Assembly (NCBI GenBank): GCA_016490735.1
Contig: JAEMWC010000162.1
Coordinates: forward strand, 265,001 to 329,000
Reading direction: 5' to 3'
DNA length: 64,000 nucleotides
From: Pachyseris speciosa
Lineage: Eukaryota > Cnidaria > Anthozoa > Scleractinia > Pachyseridae
Shown: piece by piece, positions 22,635 through 33,593 of the stretch
Layout: each line of letters opens with the position of its first letter
How positions within the stretch are numbered: position 1 is the stretch's first letter
Position numbers and translations under genes: made by a program
Notes under the pieces: generated by a model
Database searches by the model: none
The model's input: only the letters and a program-made list of their open reading frames with translations
What the model was told of the DNA's origin: nothing

Positions 22635-23340
22635 GAGTAAAAACAACTTCACCAGTCCTGTTTTTCATGACATCGTTGCACTTTTGCTAAAACTTTAAAT
22701 CCTGGATTGACGTCCTAATAATTTCATTCGACTCATGATCAAGCGCCGCGTATAACAGAGGGCTAAAAAAACTTTCTCAGCCAAACTCACAAAAAAAATT
22801 TCAAATGATGAAATGGATAGAAGGAAATTTTGTTTCTGATCACAAGTCAAGAGTGTAGCCAATGTCGAGGGTCGAAGGTAAAAGTCGTGTAAGATGGAAG
22901 CAACAAACCAGTTCAGTGAGTTTGAAGGCTGAATTGTGATGCTTCGAAACATTAGATCGAAGAGAGGCTAATAACAGTTGTAGCTATACGGTTGATTGCA
23001 AACAGTTCTGTGATGCTGTGTGCTTTACAAACTCTGCTTGACTGATAATAAAGAGTCTTTGTTCGACAGACGTTGTTATACACCTCAGTATTAGAAAATC
23101 GAGAGTTAAAAGTTTGATAAAACTAGGAATATGTATGAACATCTGCTAGGAAATAATAAAAAACTGCAAGCAACTTTCGTGCACTATTTCTAAATTTCAA
23201 GCACGTTTTATAAAAATCGAGCACTATTTGAGCACTTTTTTGCCCTGTTTTTAGCACTTATTGGCGATTTTTCCAGCGCAATCGGGACAGGCCTGATTGA
23301 CCCTCCAATGTTGAAAGAAAATGAAGCTATTCTAAAAGCT

Positions 23341-23375
23341 GTTGCTGTTGTTGTTGTTGTTGTTGTTGTTTTTGT
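23341..23375 (+). repeat. GTT microsatellite
   Basis: Ten or so GTT units followed by a TTTTG-rich stretch. Confidence 0.85.
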
Positions 23376-23712
23376 TTTATTTTGCTTTGTTTTGTTTTGG
23401 AATTGTTTTTTCAAGATATCCATTAACATTGACAAGGGCGAGGGGGTTGCGTGTTGGCCGTGAACTGTCCCAGCACTTTTGACCAGGATTGCAATCCTGG
23501 CTAAAAGTTGTTGGGAGACCTCCCTTTTTTCCCTCTAAAACCCGCGATTTGAACTACATCCTTTAATTTACTTTTTGGAAGAAAAAAAAAACGAATGGAA
23601 GCCAGGGTAATTGACCCATTAATGTTGAAATAAACTTTACGACGATGGAGAAGATTTATTTTCTTCAGGGACGTAAGAGTTAAGGATGGACTGTTGAAAG
23701 ATTGCAACTTAA

Positions 23713-24093
23713 AGGGGCAGTGTCAAGAGGATTTTGCTGCTTTAGGTCAATTCTGTGCTAAAATCATTACTTTGAGGCTTTAATCATAAACAAAATGCTT
23801 CTGTAAAGCTACGACGAAGATATCAAATGAATTTTATCAGAGAGGGCTAACCATAATAAATTTCTTGGGGATTTTTTGAAGACGTAGCATCAAAACTTGA
23901 AAAAATTGGCCATTTTTTCAAGTTTCAATCCATTTCCATCCTTGCCATCGGTAGCAACAGGAGACAGTAAACAGTTTCAGTACCTTCAAATAGTCTTTAA
24001 TAACAAAACTAGACCATTATTTTTGAAATTCAATTGATGCGAAGACACCTTCTAGCTTTTTATAAAGTTGCCAAATAGCGTGACACTGCCCCT
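23713..24093. mobile_element. TTAA-flanked MITE at the 3' end of the GPCR gene
   Basis: Inverted ends AGGGGCAGTGTCA and TGACACTGCCCCT are perfect, and both sides are TTAA (23709-23712 and 24094-24097), as in piggyBac insertions. The 381-bp interior has no coding frame. The right TTAA lies only 2 bp from the GPCR stop codon, so the 3' untranslated region of that gene would be read almost entirely from the MITE. Confidence 0.85.
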
Positions 24094-24099
24094 TTAACC

Positions 24100-25029
24100 T
24101 TATATGGCATTAAGAGGAAAGACCTGAACTGGCACCCGCTGTGGTCTGTAGCGTTTCAGCGAAAGCATAGCTCTTTTGAACTCTGGCATTCTAAACGCAT
24201 ATAAAATTGGATTAACAAATGAATTTGTATAGTGTAAGAATCGCAAAGCAGACTCTAAATGATAAGACTGACTGAAACGTTTGACTGAAAAATAAATAAA
24301 TTGAATAAGAACATCTGGCAGCCACAGCATCAAAGATACCACAGTCACAATAAGTAATGTCTTGGTCAATTTTTTCTCTCTAATGGCTGCACCATGGCGT
24401 TGAGGATGCGCTCCATTTAAAATTTTAACAACAATCATTGCGTAAGAAACAAAGATAATAAATAAGCAAATACAAAGAAATGAATGGTGTACGTATATGC
24501 TATCTACAATTAAGTTTAGTTTCCTAAAAAATGAAATTACAGTTGTCAGTACCCCAGCTGTCATCCAAGTACCCACAACGATTATTCCAAAAACCCACTT
24601 TCTGATGAGGCGGTGCTTGAATGGACGAAACGTGGCGTGCATCCTCTCCAAAGAAATAGCAGCCAGGTTCGTTATGGAGGCCAGCAGAAAATATCTTTCC
24701 ATCGCAAAGATGATACTATCCCAGATCACGTCAACAGCCAAGTTGTATTTCCAAAAGTTACAATAAATTCCATCAAAAACGAAAGACGTGACGACCTCCG
24801 AGAATCCCCCAACCAACAAGTCTGCAACTGCCAGGTTGATCAACAAGTACATGCTGCGCTTGCGCAGACTGCGGTTTGTTACAAAAACAATAATGGTCAG
24901 AAGATTGAGTGTTACTATGGCAACTGACTGGGTCATGGATACTGTAAGCCAAACAATGCACTCAGACGATGAGAACTCGAGGTTTCCTTCAATTTCCGTT
25001 TTATTCCGGCGACTTGAGTAATTAGCCAT
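24100..25029 (-). CDS. class A (rhodopsin-like) G-protein-coupled receptor, intronless ORF
   Basis: A 309-aa protein with seven hydrophobic segments. The N-terminus is short with N-glycosylation sequons (NYS, NKT). Class A landmarks are visible: TM1 LNLLTIIVF, TM2 NLAVADLL, ERM in SLERMHATF in place of DRY at the end of TM3, and NPILY in TM7. TM6 has LWLPD where CWxP is usual, and no cysteine is visible in extracellular loop 2 for the usual disulfide. Sequence style is close to adenosine- or melanocortin-like receptors common in cnidarian expansions, but the ligand cannot be inferred. The coding region is one exon; a pyrimidine tract and AG (TCTCTTCCCTTTACAG) 4 nt before the ATG suggest an intron in the 5' untranslated region. 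Confidence 0.88.
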   Translation of the reverse strand: MANYSSRRNKTEIEGNLEFSSSECIVWLTVSMTQSVAIVTLNLLTIIVFVTNRSLRKRSMYLLINLAVADLLVGGFSEVVTSFVFDGIYCNFWKYNLAVDVIWDSIIFAMERYFLLASITNLAAISLERMHATFRPFKHRLIRKWVFGIIVVGTWMTAGVLTTVISFFRKLNLIVDSIYVHHSFLCICLFIIFVSYAMIVVKILNGAHPQRHGAAIREKKLTKTLLIVTVVSLMLWLPDVLIQFIYFSVKRFSQSYHLESALRFLHYTNSFVNPILYAFRMPEFKRAMLSLKRYRPQRVPVQVFPLNAI

Positions 25030-26254
25030 CTATCTGTAAAGGGAAGAGACAGCATAATTTTGGAGAAAGTGATGCGAAAATAAGGGAATTACCGAAGTAA
25101 TCGAAAATTATGAGCCAGTTGAAGTTACTACCACTTTCGAGCTACCGTGAACAACCAACTTTTTTCCGCATTGTTCCTCGCTTCAGGTTTGTCTAGATAA
25201 ACTGTTGCGTTTTTGAAATTAATTTAGAACGTGAACATGTCAAGTTATGTTTGGACTGAACACGTGATGAATAAATTATTTTTGCACGTGATTCACCTGC
25301 GTTGCTTCTGCAAATTTATGATAAGCTATCTCGCAATTTTTTCGTGTATATTACTTAGAAGTAATCTCCTGCAATTAGGAATAAATAAGCATTCCAAATT
25401 GCACTCAAAATCATGCGATTACCTATACAAATTGTGTTTTTCGTGGCAACTTACGAGCATATAAATTAATCTACCTAATATGGAAGGCTGATTCAAGGGA
25501 ACCAGAACTTGAAAATGGAAGCTTCTTTCAACTGCAACACAACACACTGAAATGACAATTTATTGAACTATTTTGAACTTTCCAACCAGCGATATTTTTT
25601 TTTATACAAAGTATAGTTACTGTAAAGGTCTTAACAAATTATTTCACAGGTTGCTTGTAACTTATCTCCTGGCATAACTCGGCTGCGTGTGCTCAAAAGA
25701 TCCAAGTAGACATTACTTTTCACTAGGGATCCAGCGGTAGAGAAAGTGCTTTTTTTGCCAGACATTTTTTTTAAAGGGACATGTTTAATTTTAGGCCGGT
25801 TCTTTCTCGGATATTTTCAGGCTTCATGCTAATAAAAAGAAAATGTGCTAACTACCACCGAGCTTAAACATCTTTCAGTAATATAACGAGCATTTATATA
25901 TCTTTATCACCACTTCCGTTTAAATTAGCCTACCTTAGCTTGATAAAAGAAGCTTTGCAGTGATAGTGTTGAAACGAACGAGAGGAGGGGGATTGCGACA
26001 GAAGAGGAAATGGTATTGCAAAGCCAACTTTTCCGAAGCAGAATGCGTTCCTCGCATCAGATGCAGCTATGCGAGTTAATGTATTTACACCAAAAGACAC
26101 CTCTATTCATTTAGTATTTTGCTCACGTCGTTTGTCAATAGATTGCATGACTGTGACTGAAGTTTACCCATATTTGAATGACAATTCCCAATAATGCAGG
26201 ACCAACTATATATTAAAAAGTTAAATTAACTACATGATCAGAGTGCCTTGCATA
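25030..26254. other. GPCR 5' flank, no gene recognised
   Basis: AT-rich sequence with only short frames. The GPCR promoter and its presumed 5' non-coding exon should lie here, but no clear promoter motif was identified. Confidence 0.35.
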
Positions 26255-27241
26255 TTACAGCGCTTACCAGTCACACGCGCCCTCCAACGATTTTTCCCAT
26301 TTTCGAAAACTAAGTTTTGGTGGACGTCAATCAAATGTTTCCATGACAATATAGTCCTCGTTTCGTGTCAGTTTCACGGCCATGTTCAATCGTCGTTGTG
26401 ATCAGGTATAAATCGTTCAGTTATTGCTGACAAAGTCGTTTCCAATTTAATTCGTTGAGATGGAGGATTATTATGTCGAGACGACATGGTCAGCCTTGAA
26501 CCACATAGCATGCAGAAACACTTTTTGGGAGCAAAACGTTTGTGAAGAAGGCGATTCGATTGTACGTAAACACTGGAGCCCTAAGCGATCCGCCAAAGAG
26601 AAGATCAAAGAAACGAAAAATATCAGGTAGCTGAAAACGTTGGCCTCAGAAAATGAGTCGAGTTGTGTGGAAATTGACTTTTTATCAGCATTTTACTGAT
26701 GTAGATTATTTTAGCCGCAGAAATTCTTGTCATTCGTTATGCTATAAGATAATCCAGAGCTCTATCTTGACGAGTTGCAAGCGTGGTTGGAGTACGAGAG
26801 AGGTGAGGCGTATGCAATGCAAACCCTCAGCAGAAGTATACGACAGATGGGATTGACAGTAAAAAAGGTACTGAAAGCCTCAAGAGATTAGCAGTCAAAG
26901 TTTTGTAGTTCATCCTGTAATAAAGGTCATTATTTAGTTCTCAATTTGTTGTGGTTGCCGTACACTGTTCGTAAATTTGTAGCTTCAAATCATTGCCCGT
27001 GAGCGAGACGAACGAAAAGGCACAGAATTCAAAAGATTTACTTCTCAGTTTCAACCAGAACAGTTTCTGTTTATCAACGAGTCAAGTAAAGATGAAAGAG
27101 AAACTTGGGTACTCTGCGAGTAGTTCGTTTAAACGAAACCCCGTTATTGTCATGGATACATTTGATTGACGTCCACCAAAACTTAGTTTTCGATAAAGGA
27201 AAAAGCCGTTGGAGGGCGCGTGTGACTGGTAACCGCTGTAA
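26255..27241 (+). mobile_element. mariner/IS630-like DNA transposon, internally deleted
   Basis: Inverted ends of about 95 bp (26255-26352 and 27141-27241) share TTACAGCG.TTACCAGTCA, GCGCCCTCCAACG and TTTTGGTGGACGTCAATCA. Between them, plus-strand fragments encode LYLDELQAWLEYERGEAYA and SIRQMGLTVKKV (26760-26870), a helix-turn-helix of the IS630/Tc1-mariner kind, and then PEQFLFINESSKDERETW (27045-27107). The last matches the region around the first catalytic aspartate ('FiDEsakDer'), here with N in place of D. The rest of the DDE domain is missing. A candidate N-terminal exon begins at the ATG at 26460. Confidence 0.7.
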
Positions 27242-27795
27242 CGCGCCCTTAAGATGTATTAGTATTTGCATTTATCTCAACCCAATTAATTTTTATTAAA
27301 CGCTGAATTTCTTGCTGGTTTGGACTCAGATAACGAAAGACCTTGCGGAAAGTCGCAAAATTCGAAGTCCGTCAGACAACTCATAAAAATATGTCCACAG
27401 ATATTACCTTTTCTTCAAAGCTCGGCTGTAAAATCTAACCCTTGTTAATTTGACGATCATACAGGGTATGAGTTAGCGATATTAAAAACGGTTTCTGGTT
27501 ATGGAAGAACACGTTGAAATGCGAAGTATTACCTCAATTATCCAGTAACTGATCACGTAGCAGTTTTTATTGTCGTAACAGCTCATTCAGGTTCAGCAGA
27601 CTTTTTCCGTAATCATGTGACTATTTTGATCTCGAACTTGGATAAGAAACTGCAGCGATGAAGCTACCATTTATCCTCACCCAAACAGAAGGTCTGAGTC
27701 CTCCTTTATGACTTCCGCTGCAGCTGGGACGAGTGGGCACTTTATAATTAGTTTGAACCTGACAGACGTTAATATGCTTGTCAAATAGGCTTAAA

Positions 27796-27902
27796 ATGTC
27801 CAAATGTCAATATATATGTCCAAAATTTCGATATATATGTCCAAGTGTCCATATATATGTCCAAATGTCAATATATATGTCCAAAATTTCGATATATATG
27901 TC
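27796..27902 (+). repeat. tandem repeat with ATATATGTCCAAA units
   Basis: Five units of about 20-21 bp, each starting ATGTCCAA. A three-unit pattern (about 61 bp) is repeated, giving a higher-order structure. Another partial unit (AAAATATATGTCCAAG) occurs at 28583-28600, on the far side of the foldback that follows. Confidence 0.85.
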
Positions 27903-27930
27903 GAAATTTCAAAATATTTACCAGTCACCC

Positions 27931-28567
27931 CGGGTCAGCTGTCACCAAAAAGTGATCTCTTTCAAACTAGTTTTTTAATTTTCAACCGTTTGAGCTGAGA
28001 CTTGCACAATAATAGAACTTTGTATTCCCAATAATCGTATGTTTTTGGATTTTTGATTTTAACGGTTTTGGGCCCGAAAATGACGTCATAAGATTGACAG
28101 CAAAAAGTAGTTTTCGACTTATGGCGTAAAAACTAGAATTTTTAAAAGAACTTACAGAGATGAGCTCAAATGTGAAAAAAATATTTGTAAAGCTTAATTG
28201 GTTGAAAAGTTATTGAGCTGTGAATTTCGTATTTTTCGCCATTTTGTTACTATTTTTAGAAATTTGGTGATCTTTAGAGTGTTATATTTTCTTAACCAAG
28301 TGAGGTTTTCAAAAAAATTTTCACATTTAAGTTCTTCTCTGAGTACTCTTTCAAAATTGCTAACCTGTTACGGCATAACTTAAAAGTTATATTTTACTGT
28401 AAGTCTTATGACGTCATTTTCGCGCCAAAAACCGTTAAAATAAAAAATTCAAAAACATATGACTGTTGGAAATACAAAGTTCTATTATCATGCAAAGTCT
28501 CAGCTCAAACGGTTAAAAATTGAAAAACTAGTTTGAAAGAGATCACTTTTTGATGACAGCTGACCCG
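27931..28567. mobile_element. 637-bp foldback element
   Basis: The first half, from CGGGTCAGCTGTCA, is the imperfect complement of the second half, ending TGACAGCTGACCCG. Outer 165 bp match very well and the similarity continues, weaker, to the centre near 28250. It appears to have inserted into or beside the ATATATGTCC tandem array. No coding sequence. Confidence 0.85.
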
Positions 28568-28887
28568 CCGTGCTAGTTTACAAAATATATGTCCAAGTCG
28601 ATATCTGGGGGTCTCGTTTTATATTGCCTCGTTTTAATGTAATTTTTCACATATATAGTGCGGATGAAATTTCGGTGCAAACGTATGCAAATGAGGTAAC
28701 CCGTATCCCGCGAAGAATTGAAAACGAGGCCGCTACAATCAACAACATGGCAGCCCAATAGCTTCCAAAGGTCGATGTCTTCTTCTGACTTCGAGTCTCT
28801 TGTCAGTGTGATACGGGAGCCAGAAGTCATTTGTCCACCAATCACGTTGACAGTGCCGAATGCTGGTGCCATCGACTAGAGGAGTAA

Positions 28888-29084
28888 GTAGTATAGGGCG
28901 GGTCAATTCAATACCGTTTCACCTCGTGCACCACCCACACACCCTTGTTCCCACCAAACAAACCCCCCAACACTCACTTCTCCCTGCCGGTCGAAGATGA
29001 GTGTTGGGGGGTTGTTTGGGGGGAACAAGGGTGTGTAGGTGGTGCACTCGGCTCACAGTATTGAATCGATCCACCCTATACTAC
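28888..29084. mobile_element. 197-bp foldback element
   Basis: Arms of about 95 bp: GTAGTATAGGGCGGGTCAAT at the left and its near complement at the right (GATCCACCCTATACTAC). The centre contains CCCCCCAACACTCA and its complement. No coding sequence. Confidence 0.85.
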
Positions 29085-29279
29085 TCCGAAAGCGAAAGCA
29101 AACAAAACCCGAAACAAGAAGGGTCAAAAGCAAGGAACAAAGCAAAAAACAAAAGGAGCCCAAAGTAAGCGGGCACCCCTTTTAGAGGTTGGGCCCCGTG
29201 GGGTAGGCCCTCGGAAGAGGATTAATTAAAATCACAACAAAATTTTTTCTCAAAAATATACCCGCGTTATGGCAGCCGC

Positions 29280-32150
29280 GTTTTCGCAGCAAGACAGTTT
29301 GGTGGAGTTTGACCCTGCTCCAGCTTGAAGACCAGCGCACCAAACAAATTATCAAACAATGCTCGCAACACTGTTTGGCGACCCAGATGTCGGGGGGTGG
29401 AAACCCAAAGTGGCCGTCGGTACACTCGCTGGCGGGTCAGCAAGGATCTCGGTAGAGATCAGACGCGAACCTTCATGAAAAAGATTGAGGAGGCGGCCAA
29501 CACCTCCTTTTACATTCGACACTCTTATTCCAATTGGCCGAGAAACATAAACGACGACTCTCTGATGCTGTTTTACGAAAACCCGCGAGAGGGTTCACCC
29601 TGGATCAACCGACGTGCTGACGCGAAAAAGTGGCTGCAGCGAGGAGAGGCAGAGCGGCTGTCTCAGAGCCGGGTCAGAAGACCAAACACCCAGTGGGTTT
29701 TCGAAGCCTATTCTGATGTCTTCGTAAAGATCGTAAACACCCGTCAGCCGCTGTTGGGAACAGGTCCTCAGCCGTAGTGGTTGCGTGCTTTGGCGCGCGT
29801 GCACCACGGCCCAATGGTATGTTTGGATACATTTCAAAATAACGTTTGTCTCTGAAGATGCCTCGCCGTTCACCAAGGGGCGAGACCCGACCGAAGTACC
29901 AAAAAGGCGCGGGAGTTGGCGAAGAGTTTCTACCAGCTTGAAACCATTCCACACGATTGCCCAAAAACTTCACTCGATGAACTTGACAAAATCGAACAGC
30001 ATTTCAACCGCGGGAAGCCCTTTTCCGATTGGTTGGGGATTCGGGTGTTTGCGCCCGAGAAAAGAGGGTAGGAAATCATATGGCTGCTTCTCCGAAACCC
30101 CTCCCCAAAACTGTCAAGCATCCTCACAATTGGCGTGTACGAGGGGCACGCGTTTGTCGTGAAGAAGATTGAGAGTTTGGGGCAAAATTACGTTTGTCCA
30201 CACTGTCAAACAGGTGCCACGAAAGCAACTCATCTGCAACGTCACATCAGAACCTGTTCTCGAGGAAAAACCGTGGAGGAATGCCCCAACCAAAAAATCG
30301 AAAATCCACAAACCGAGTTCGAGAAGGCCTTCTTCCCCAAATCCACCGCCTCTTCCCAAGGGATCCGCTGGGTGGAAAAACAAGCCCGTCAACGAGGGAT
30401 CCACATTCATCACGCCCAATGTGGGCACGGAGGTGAGCCTTGGGTTTTGGGGCGCCCCGTGGATGAGTTTCACCTTGAGTCTAAAACGATGTGCCCCTGG
30501 TGTTTCCCGGACCGCGACACAAAAATCACTCACGACAGGAAAACCCGCGAAGAGCTGTACCAAGCAACACTTCAACGCACACAAAAACTTCGAGAAGCGG
30601 GCTTCCGTGTGGTCGAAGCCTGGTCGTGTCAAGTCAGGCAAACAAAGGAGGCGCTGAACCTGTTTTCAAAAGAACCTATCCACACGCGATTATCTTCGAC
30701 TTCGAAGCATATGGGGACAAACCAAGAGGTAGGACCCGACACCTGCACTCCAAATCCGAGATGTTCACAAACCGATTTTTTTCTCAATCGGGGACACGCT
30801 TGAGCACGAACAGCACACATTTGCGACAGAGACCCAGATGAGCTGATCCGCAAGTTGGTGGAAGAGATCGAACGGAGGGGGAAAAGAATTCGGGAGGAAG
30901 TCAGAAGGGCTTTCATTCCAGACATCTTCAGCTTGCTGCCGAAAGACCAACAAGCCAAAATCAACGGGTGGTGCAACGAAGTGCCCGTGCTTGGTTTCAA
31001 CTCTGGCCGCTACGACTTGAATCTTGTGAAAGAACATTTGGAGAAGCACCTTACTGAAACGACAAACAAAGCGAGAGTGGCCAAAGATGCGAACAAAATA
31101 ATGTTCCTGCTCACACCAAAGTTTTGCTTTCTCGACACAATCAACTATTTGGGGCAGGGAACCAGCTAAGAAAAGTGGGTGAAGGCTTACGGTTCCGCGG
31201 CTGAGAAGTCATGGTTTCCGTACGAGTGGTTCGACAGCCCGGACAAGCTTGAGACCACTCCGCGTGGTACTCGACTCTGAAAGAGGAGTGGGTGCTGACG
31301 CGGGAGGAATGGGAAGGGTGTGTCCGTTTGTTCCAAGAAAAGGGGATGCGAACCTTTGCAGATTGGCTGCGCCGCTACAACAACCTGGATGTTGCATCCG
31401 GTCTCGAAGCGTTGGACAAAATGCGAGCCTTTTACACAGAAAAAGGAATCGACATTCTGAAAGACGCTGTCAGCATTCCAGGAGTCAGTCTTCACTATCT
31501 GTTAGGAAAAGCGGTTGAGCGAGGGGCGGAGCTGTGGAGCACCTGCAAAGAGGCTTACGACATGTTGAAAGGAGCGGTCGTCGGAGGGCCGAGTCTCGTG
31601 TTCACCCGCTATCACGAAGTGGGAGAGACGCGACTGCGGTCGCACAAAGTCGCTGAACACGAACTTTGGCAAAAAATCCTGGGCTACGACACCAACGCGT
31701 TGTATTTGTCAACAATGCTGCAGAACATGCCCTGCGGGCAGGAACAGATGGTTCATTACCCCGAAGAGGGGAGGGCCAGAGCTGTCCCCAGGCTGACGCA
31801 AAGGTTGCGGGAGGGTACGTGGTTCGGCTTCGCAGAAGTCGATCTGAAAGTCCTCGAGCCGTCGCGCCCCAAGTTCGAGGAGATGTGCCCCTTCTTCGTC
31901 AACAAACAGGTGCCGGCGGAAGCAGTGCCGGAGAACACGTTGGAGTATCTGAGGCGCACCGGCAGAACCCGTGGGGATGGAAGAAAGTTGGTGAGGGCCC
32001 TGTCTCCAGAAAAAATGTTGGTGTACGCCCCCCTTCTCCACTGGTACGTTGACCACGGAGTGGAGATCACAGCCGTTCACCGACCAATCGATTACCAACC
32101 GAAGAAGATTTTCACCTTGTTCGTGGAGCAGGTGACGGTGGCGCGCCGAA
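29280..32150 (+). pseudogene. family B (protein-primed type) DNA polymerase of a Maverick/Polinton- or virus-like element, broken
   Basis: Fragments in successive plus-strand frames follow the order of one large protein. They are an N-terminal domain (29325-29777 and 29900-30126); a C2H2-like finger (CPHCQTGATKATHLQRHIRTC at 30195-30260 in part); a nuclease-like insert (HHAQCGHGGEPWVLG, KTREELYQAT, GFRVVEAW); exonuclease motifs I (IIFDFEAYGD), II (VLGFNSGRYDLNL) and III (YNNLDVA); and polymerase motif A (GYDTNALYLSTML). Such a zinc-finger and nuclease insert before the exonuclease is known from protein-primed polymerases of large DNA transposons and linear plasmids. Lesions include a TAG at 30070, a TAA at 31167 and at least three frameshifts. 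The frame ends near 32150, before polymerase motifs B and C. G+C is visibly higher than in the surroundings. Whether the source was an integrated virus or a transposon is not decidable here. Confidence 0.75.
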
Positions 32151-32151
32151 C

Positions 32152-32600
32152 AGGGGATTTTAGCGGAGCCCCGGCGGCCCGAAGGGCCGCCAAGCGTAGC
32201 ACCATGGTTAAGAAAATATGGTAACCCATCTATTCGAGAAAAAGTTGGTTTTGGTCACCGTACGTACGTACGCACGCCCGTACGTCCGCCCTTCCAAGTA
32301 TGCGATGTGAAATGTCCCATTAATTGTGTGTTGTAACCCTCGTTTTGTGTACATCTTTTTGTGTATATCTTTTGTTATTGGACGTCAATGTTATGGCCAA
32401 TTGACACCTGTCAAAACAAGGTATCCGCTGACCAGTAGTACGTGACCATATCGCGGGCTCAAGTTAAGACCTCATCGAGGTCAGCTGTTTTTTTAAAGTC
32501 GACCGCTGACCAGGTACTGGTTTCGATTGGATCTCAGGCTCAAGGCAGGTGTAGGACACCCAAACCAAAACGAGGCTTAATTTTTCGCGCGCTTTCTGCG
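32152..32600. repeat. dispersed repeat with GTACGTACGTAC tract
   Basis: The polymerase frame passes abruptly into AGGGGATTTTAGCGGAGCCC, a GC-rich palindromic stretch (GGCGGCCCGAAGGGCCGCC), then CACCGTACGTACGTACGCAC. None of this is coding. It looks like the end of a different repeat that truncates the polymerase. Confidence 0.5.
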
Positions 32601-33086
32601 GCTCGAGATTTCACATTCAGTTGGTTTCTTCATTTTGAGTTCAGCAACTTCATCTTCTTCGAAGTTCTGTCTTTTAATTCGCGTAAAAGACATGAAAATC
32701 AAGAACTACTTAAAAGATACTCCGGAAAGTGAATTTCCAACTGATAAAATGGAAGAGCAAAACATTTTTCTCAGGAAATTCTTAAATTTTGGATCCACTT
32801 TTATGGCACCCGGATTGTGTGGTTAAAAAACAAAATGATTTAACGCTTCAAGGGCTTGTTTACTTTACCGCGGCATCTTGCAGCTCACCACGAAAGTTCA
32901 CTTAACAATTCACCGGCATTAATGGGAGGAACGAGTAGCCCAAACATGGTGGAAGAAGTTCTTTCTTTGGACAAACCGTTTGCTATTTTTGTAGATGCGT
33001 GTTTTTACTTTAGTGGATCGATGCGTATTTTCAAGTGGTAGTAAGCTCGACAACACAGGTAACTTAAATAAATTGAAGCTTAGCAT

Positions 33087-33299
33087 TTGAGGTTTAATCG
33101 TTATTACTTTTATTCAGGAATAAAACTTGAATTTTTCTCTCGACTGGATATAAATAACAATCCACTCGTTTTGGACACAAAGAAGTATCTAGTCGAATTG
33201 TTTGTTTGTTGTTTTGCCAGCGAACGAGTGTTTTCCTCCGCTTGGCTGACTGTACAAGTTTTTCAACGTCACTGTTCCTATAGCCGTGTTAAGAACTGA
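33087..33299 (+). pseudogene. possible hAT transposase C-terminal scrap
   Basis: The frame contains DTKKYLVELFVCCFASERVFSS split over 33170-33240. 'ASERVFSSA' resembles the hAT dimerisation core 'SERvFSaag'. The rest of the domain is not convincing and no other hAT part is nearby. Confidence 0.35.
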
Positions 33300-33593
33300 A
33301 AGAAACGTCTGCCCTTATGACACGTAATCGCAATGAGTCCTCGTAAAGTATCTCTCGTGTTTTGCGCGACGAGGGCAACTTCAGCAAATTTCCGAAAACG
33401 CAAGTGATATTAATCCTTCATTTTACTTGGCCCGATGCGATTACCTATCCAAAATATCGACTTTATTTGACTTGATTTGTTTATACATAAAAAAAAAGGC
33501 CTTTGTAGCCCGCAGTTAGCACAGCTATTCTAGGCGGGCTACTTAACTGACACTAGGATTGTTTTTCTTTTTCTCTTTTCTACGACATTTAAG

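Noticed and set aside
24497..25021. Plus-strand ORFs across the GPCR
   Set aside because: Antisense shadows of the receptor coding sequence, without recognisable domains.
27796..27902. CRISPR-like array of 20-bp units
   Set aside because: Units are contiguous without spacers, the genome is eukaryotic, and a tandem satellite explains it.
29095..29330. Terminal inverted repeat of a complete Polinton at the left of the polymerase relic
   Set aside because: The palindrome at 28888-29084 is a self-contained foldback; no matching copy was found to the right of the relic.
30114..32098. Several long frames on both strands across the polymerase relic
   Set aside because: High G+C leaves shadow frames open; only the frames carrying zinc-finger, exonuclease and polymerase motifs in order were kept.
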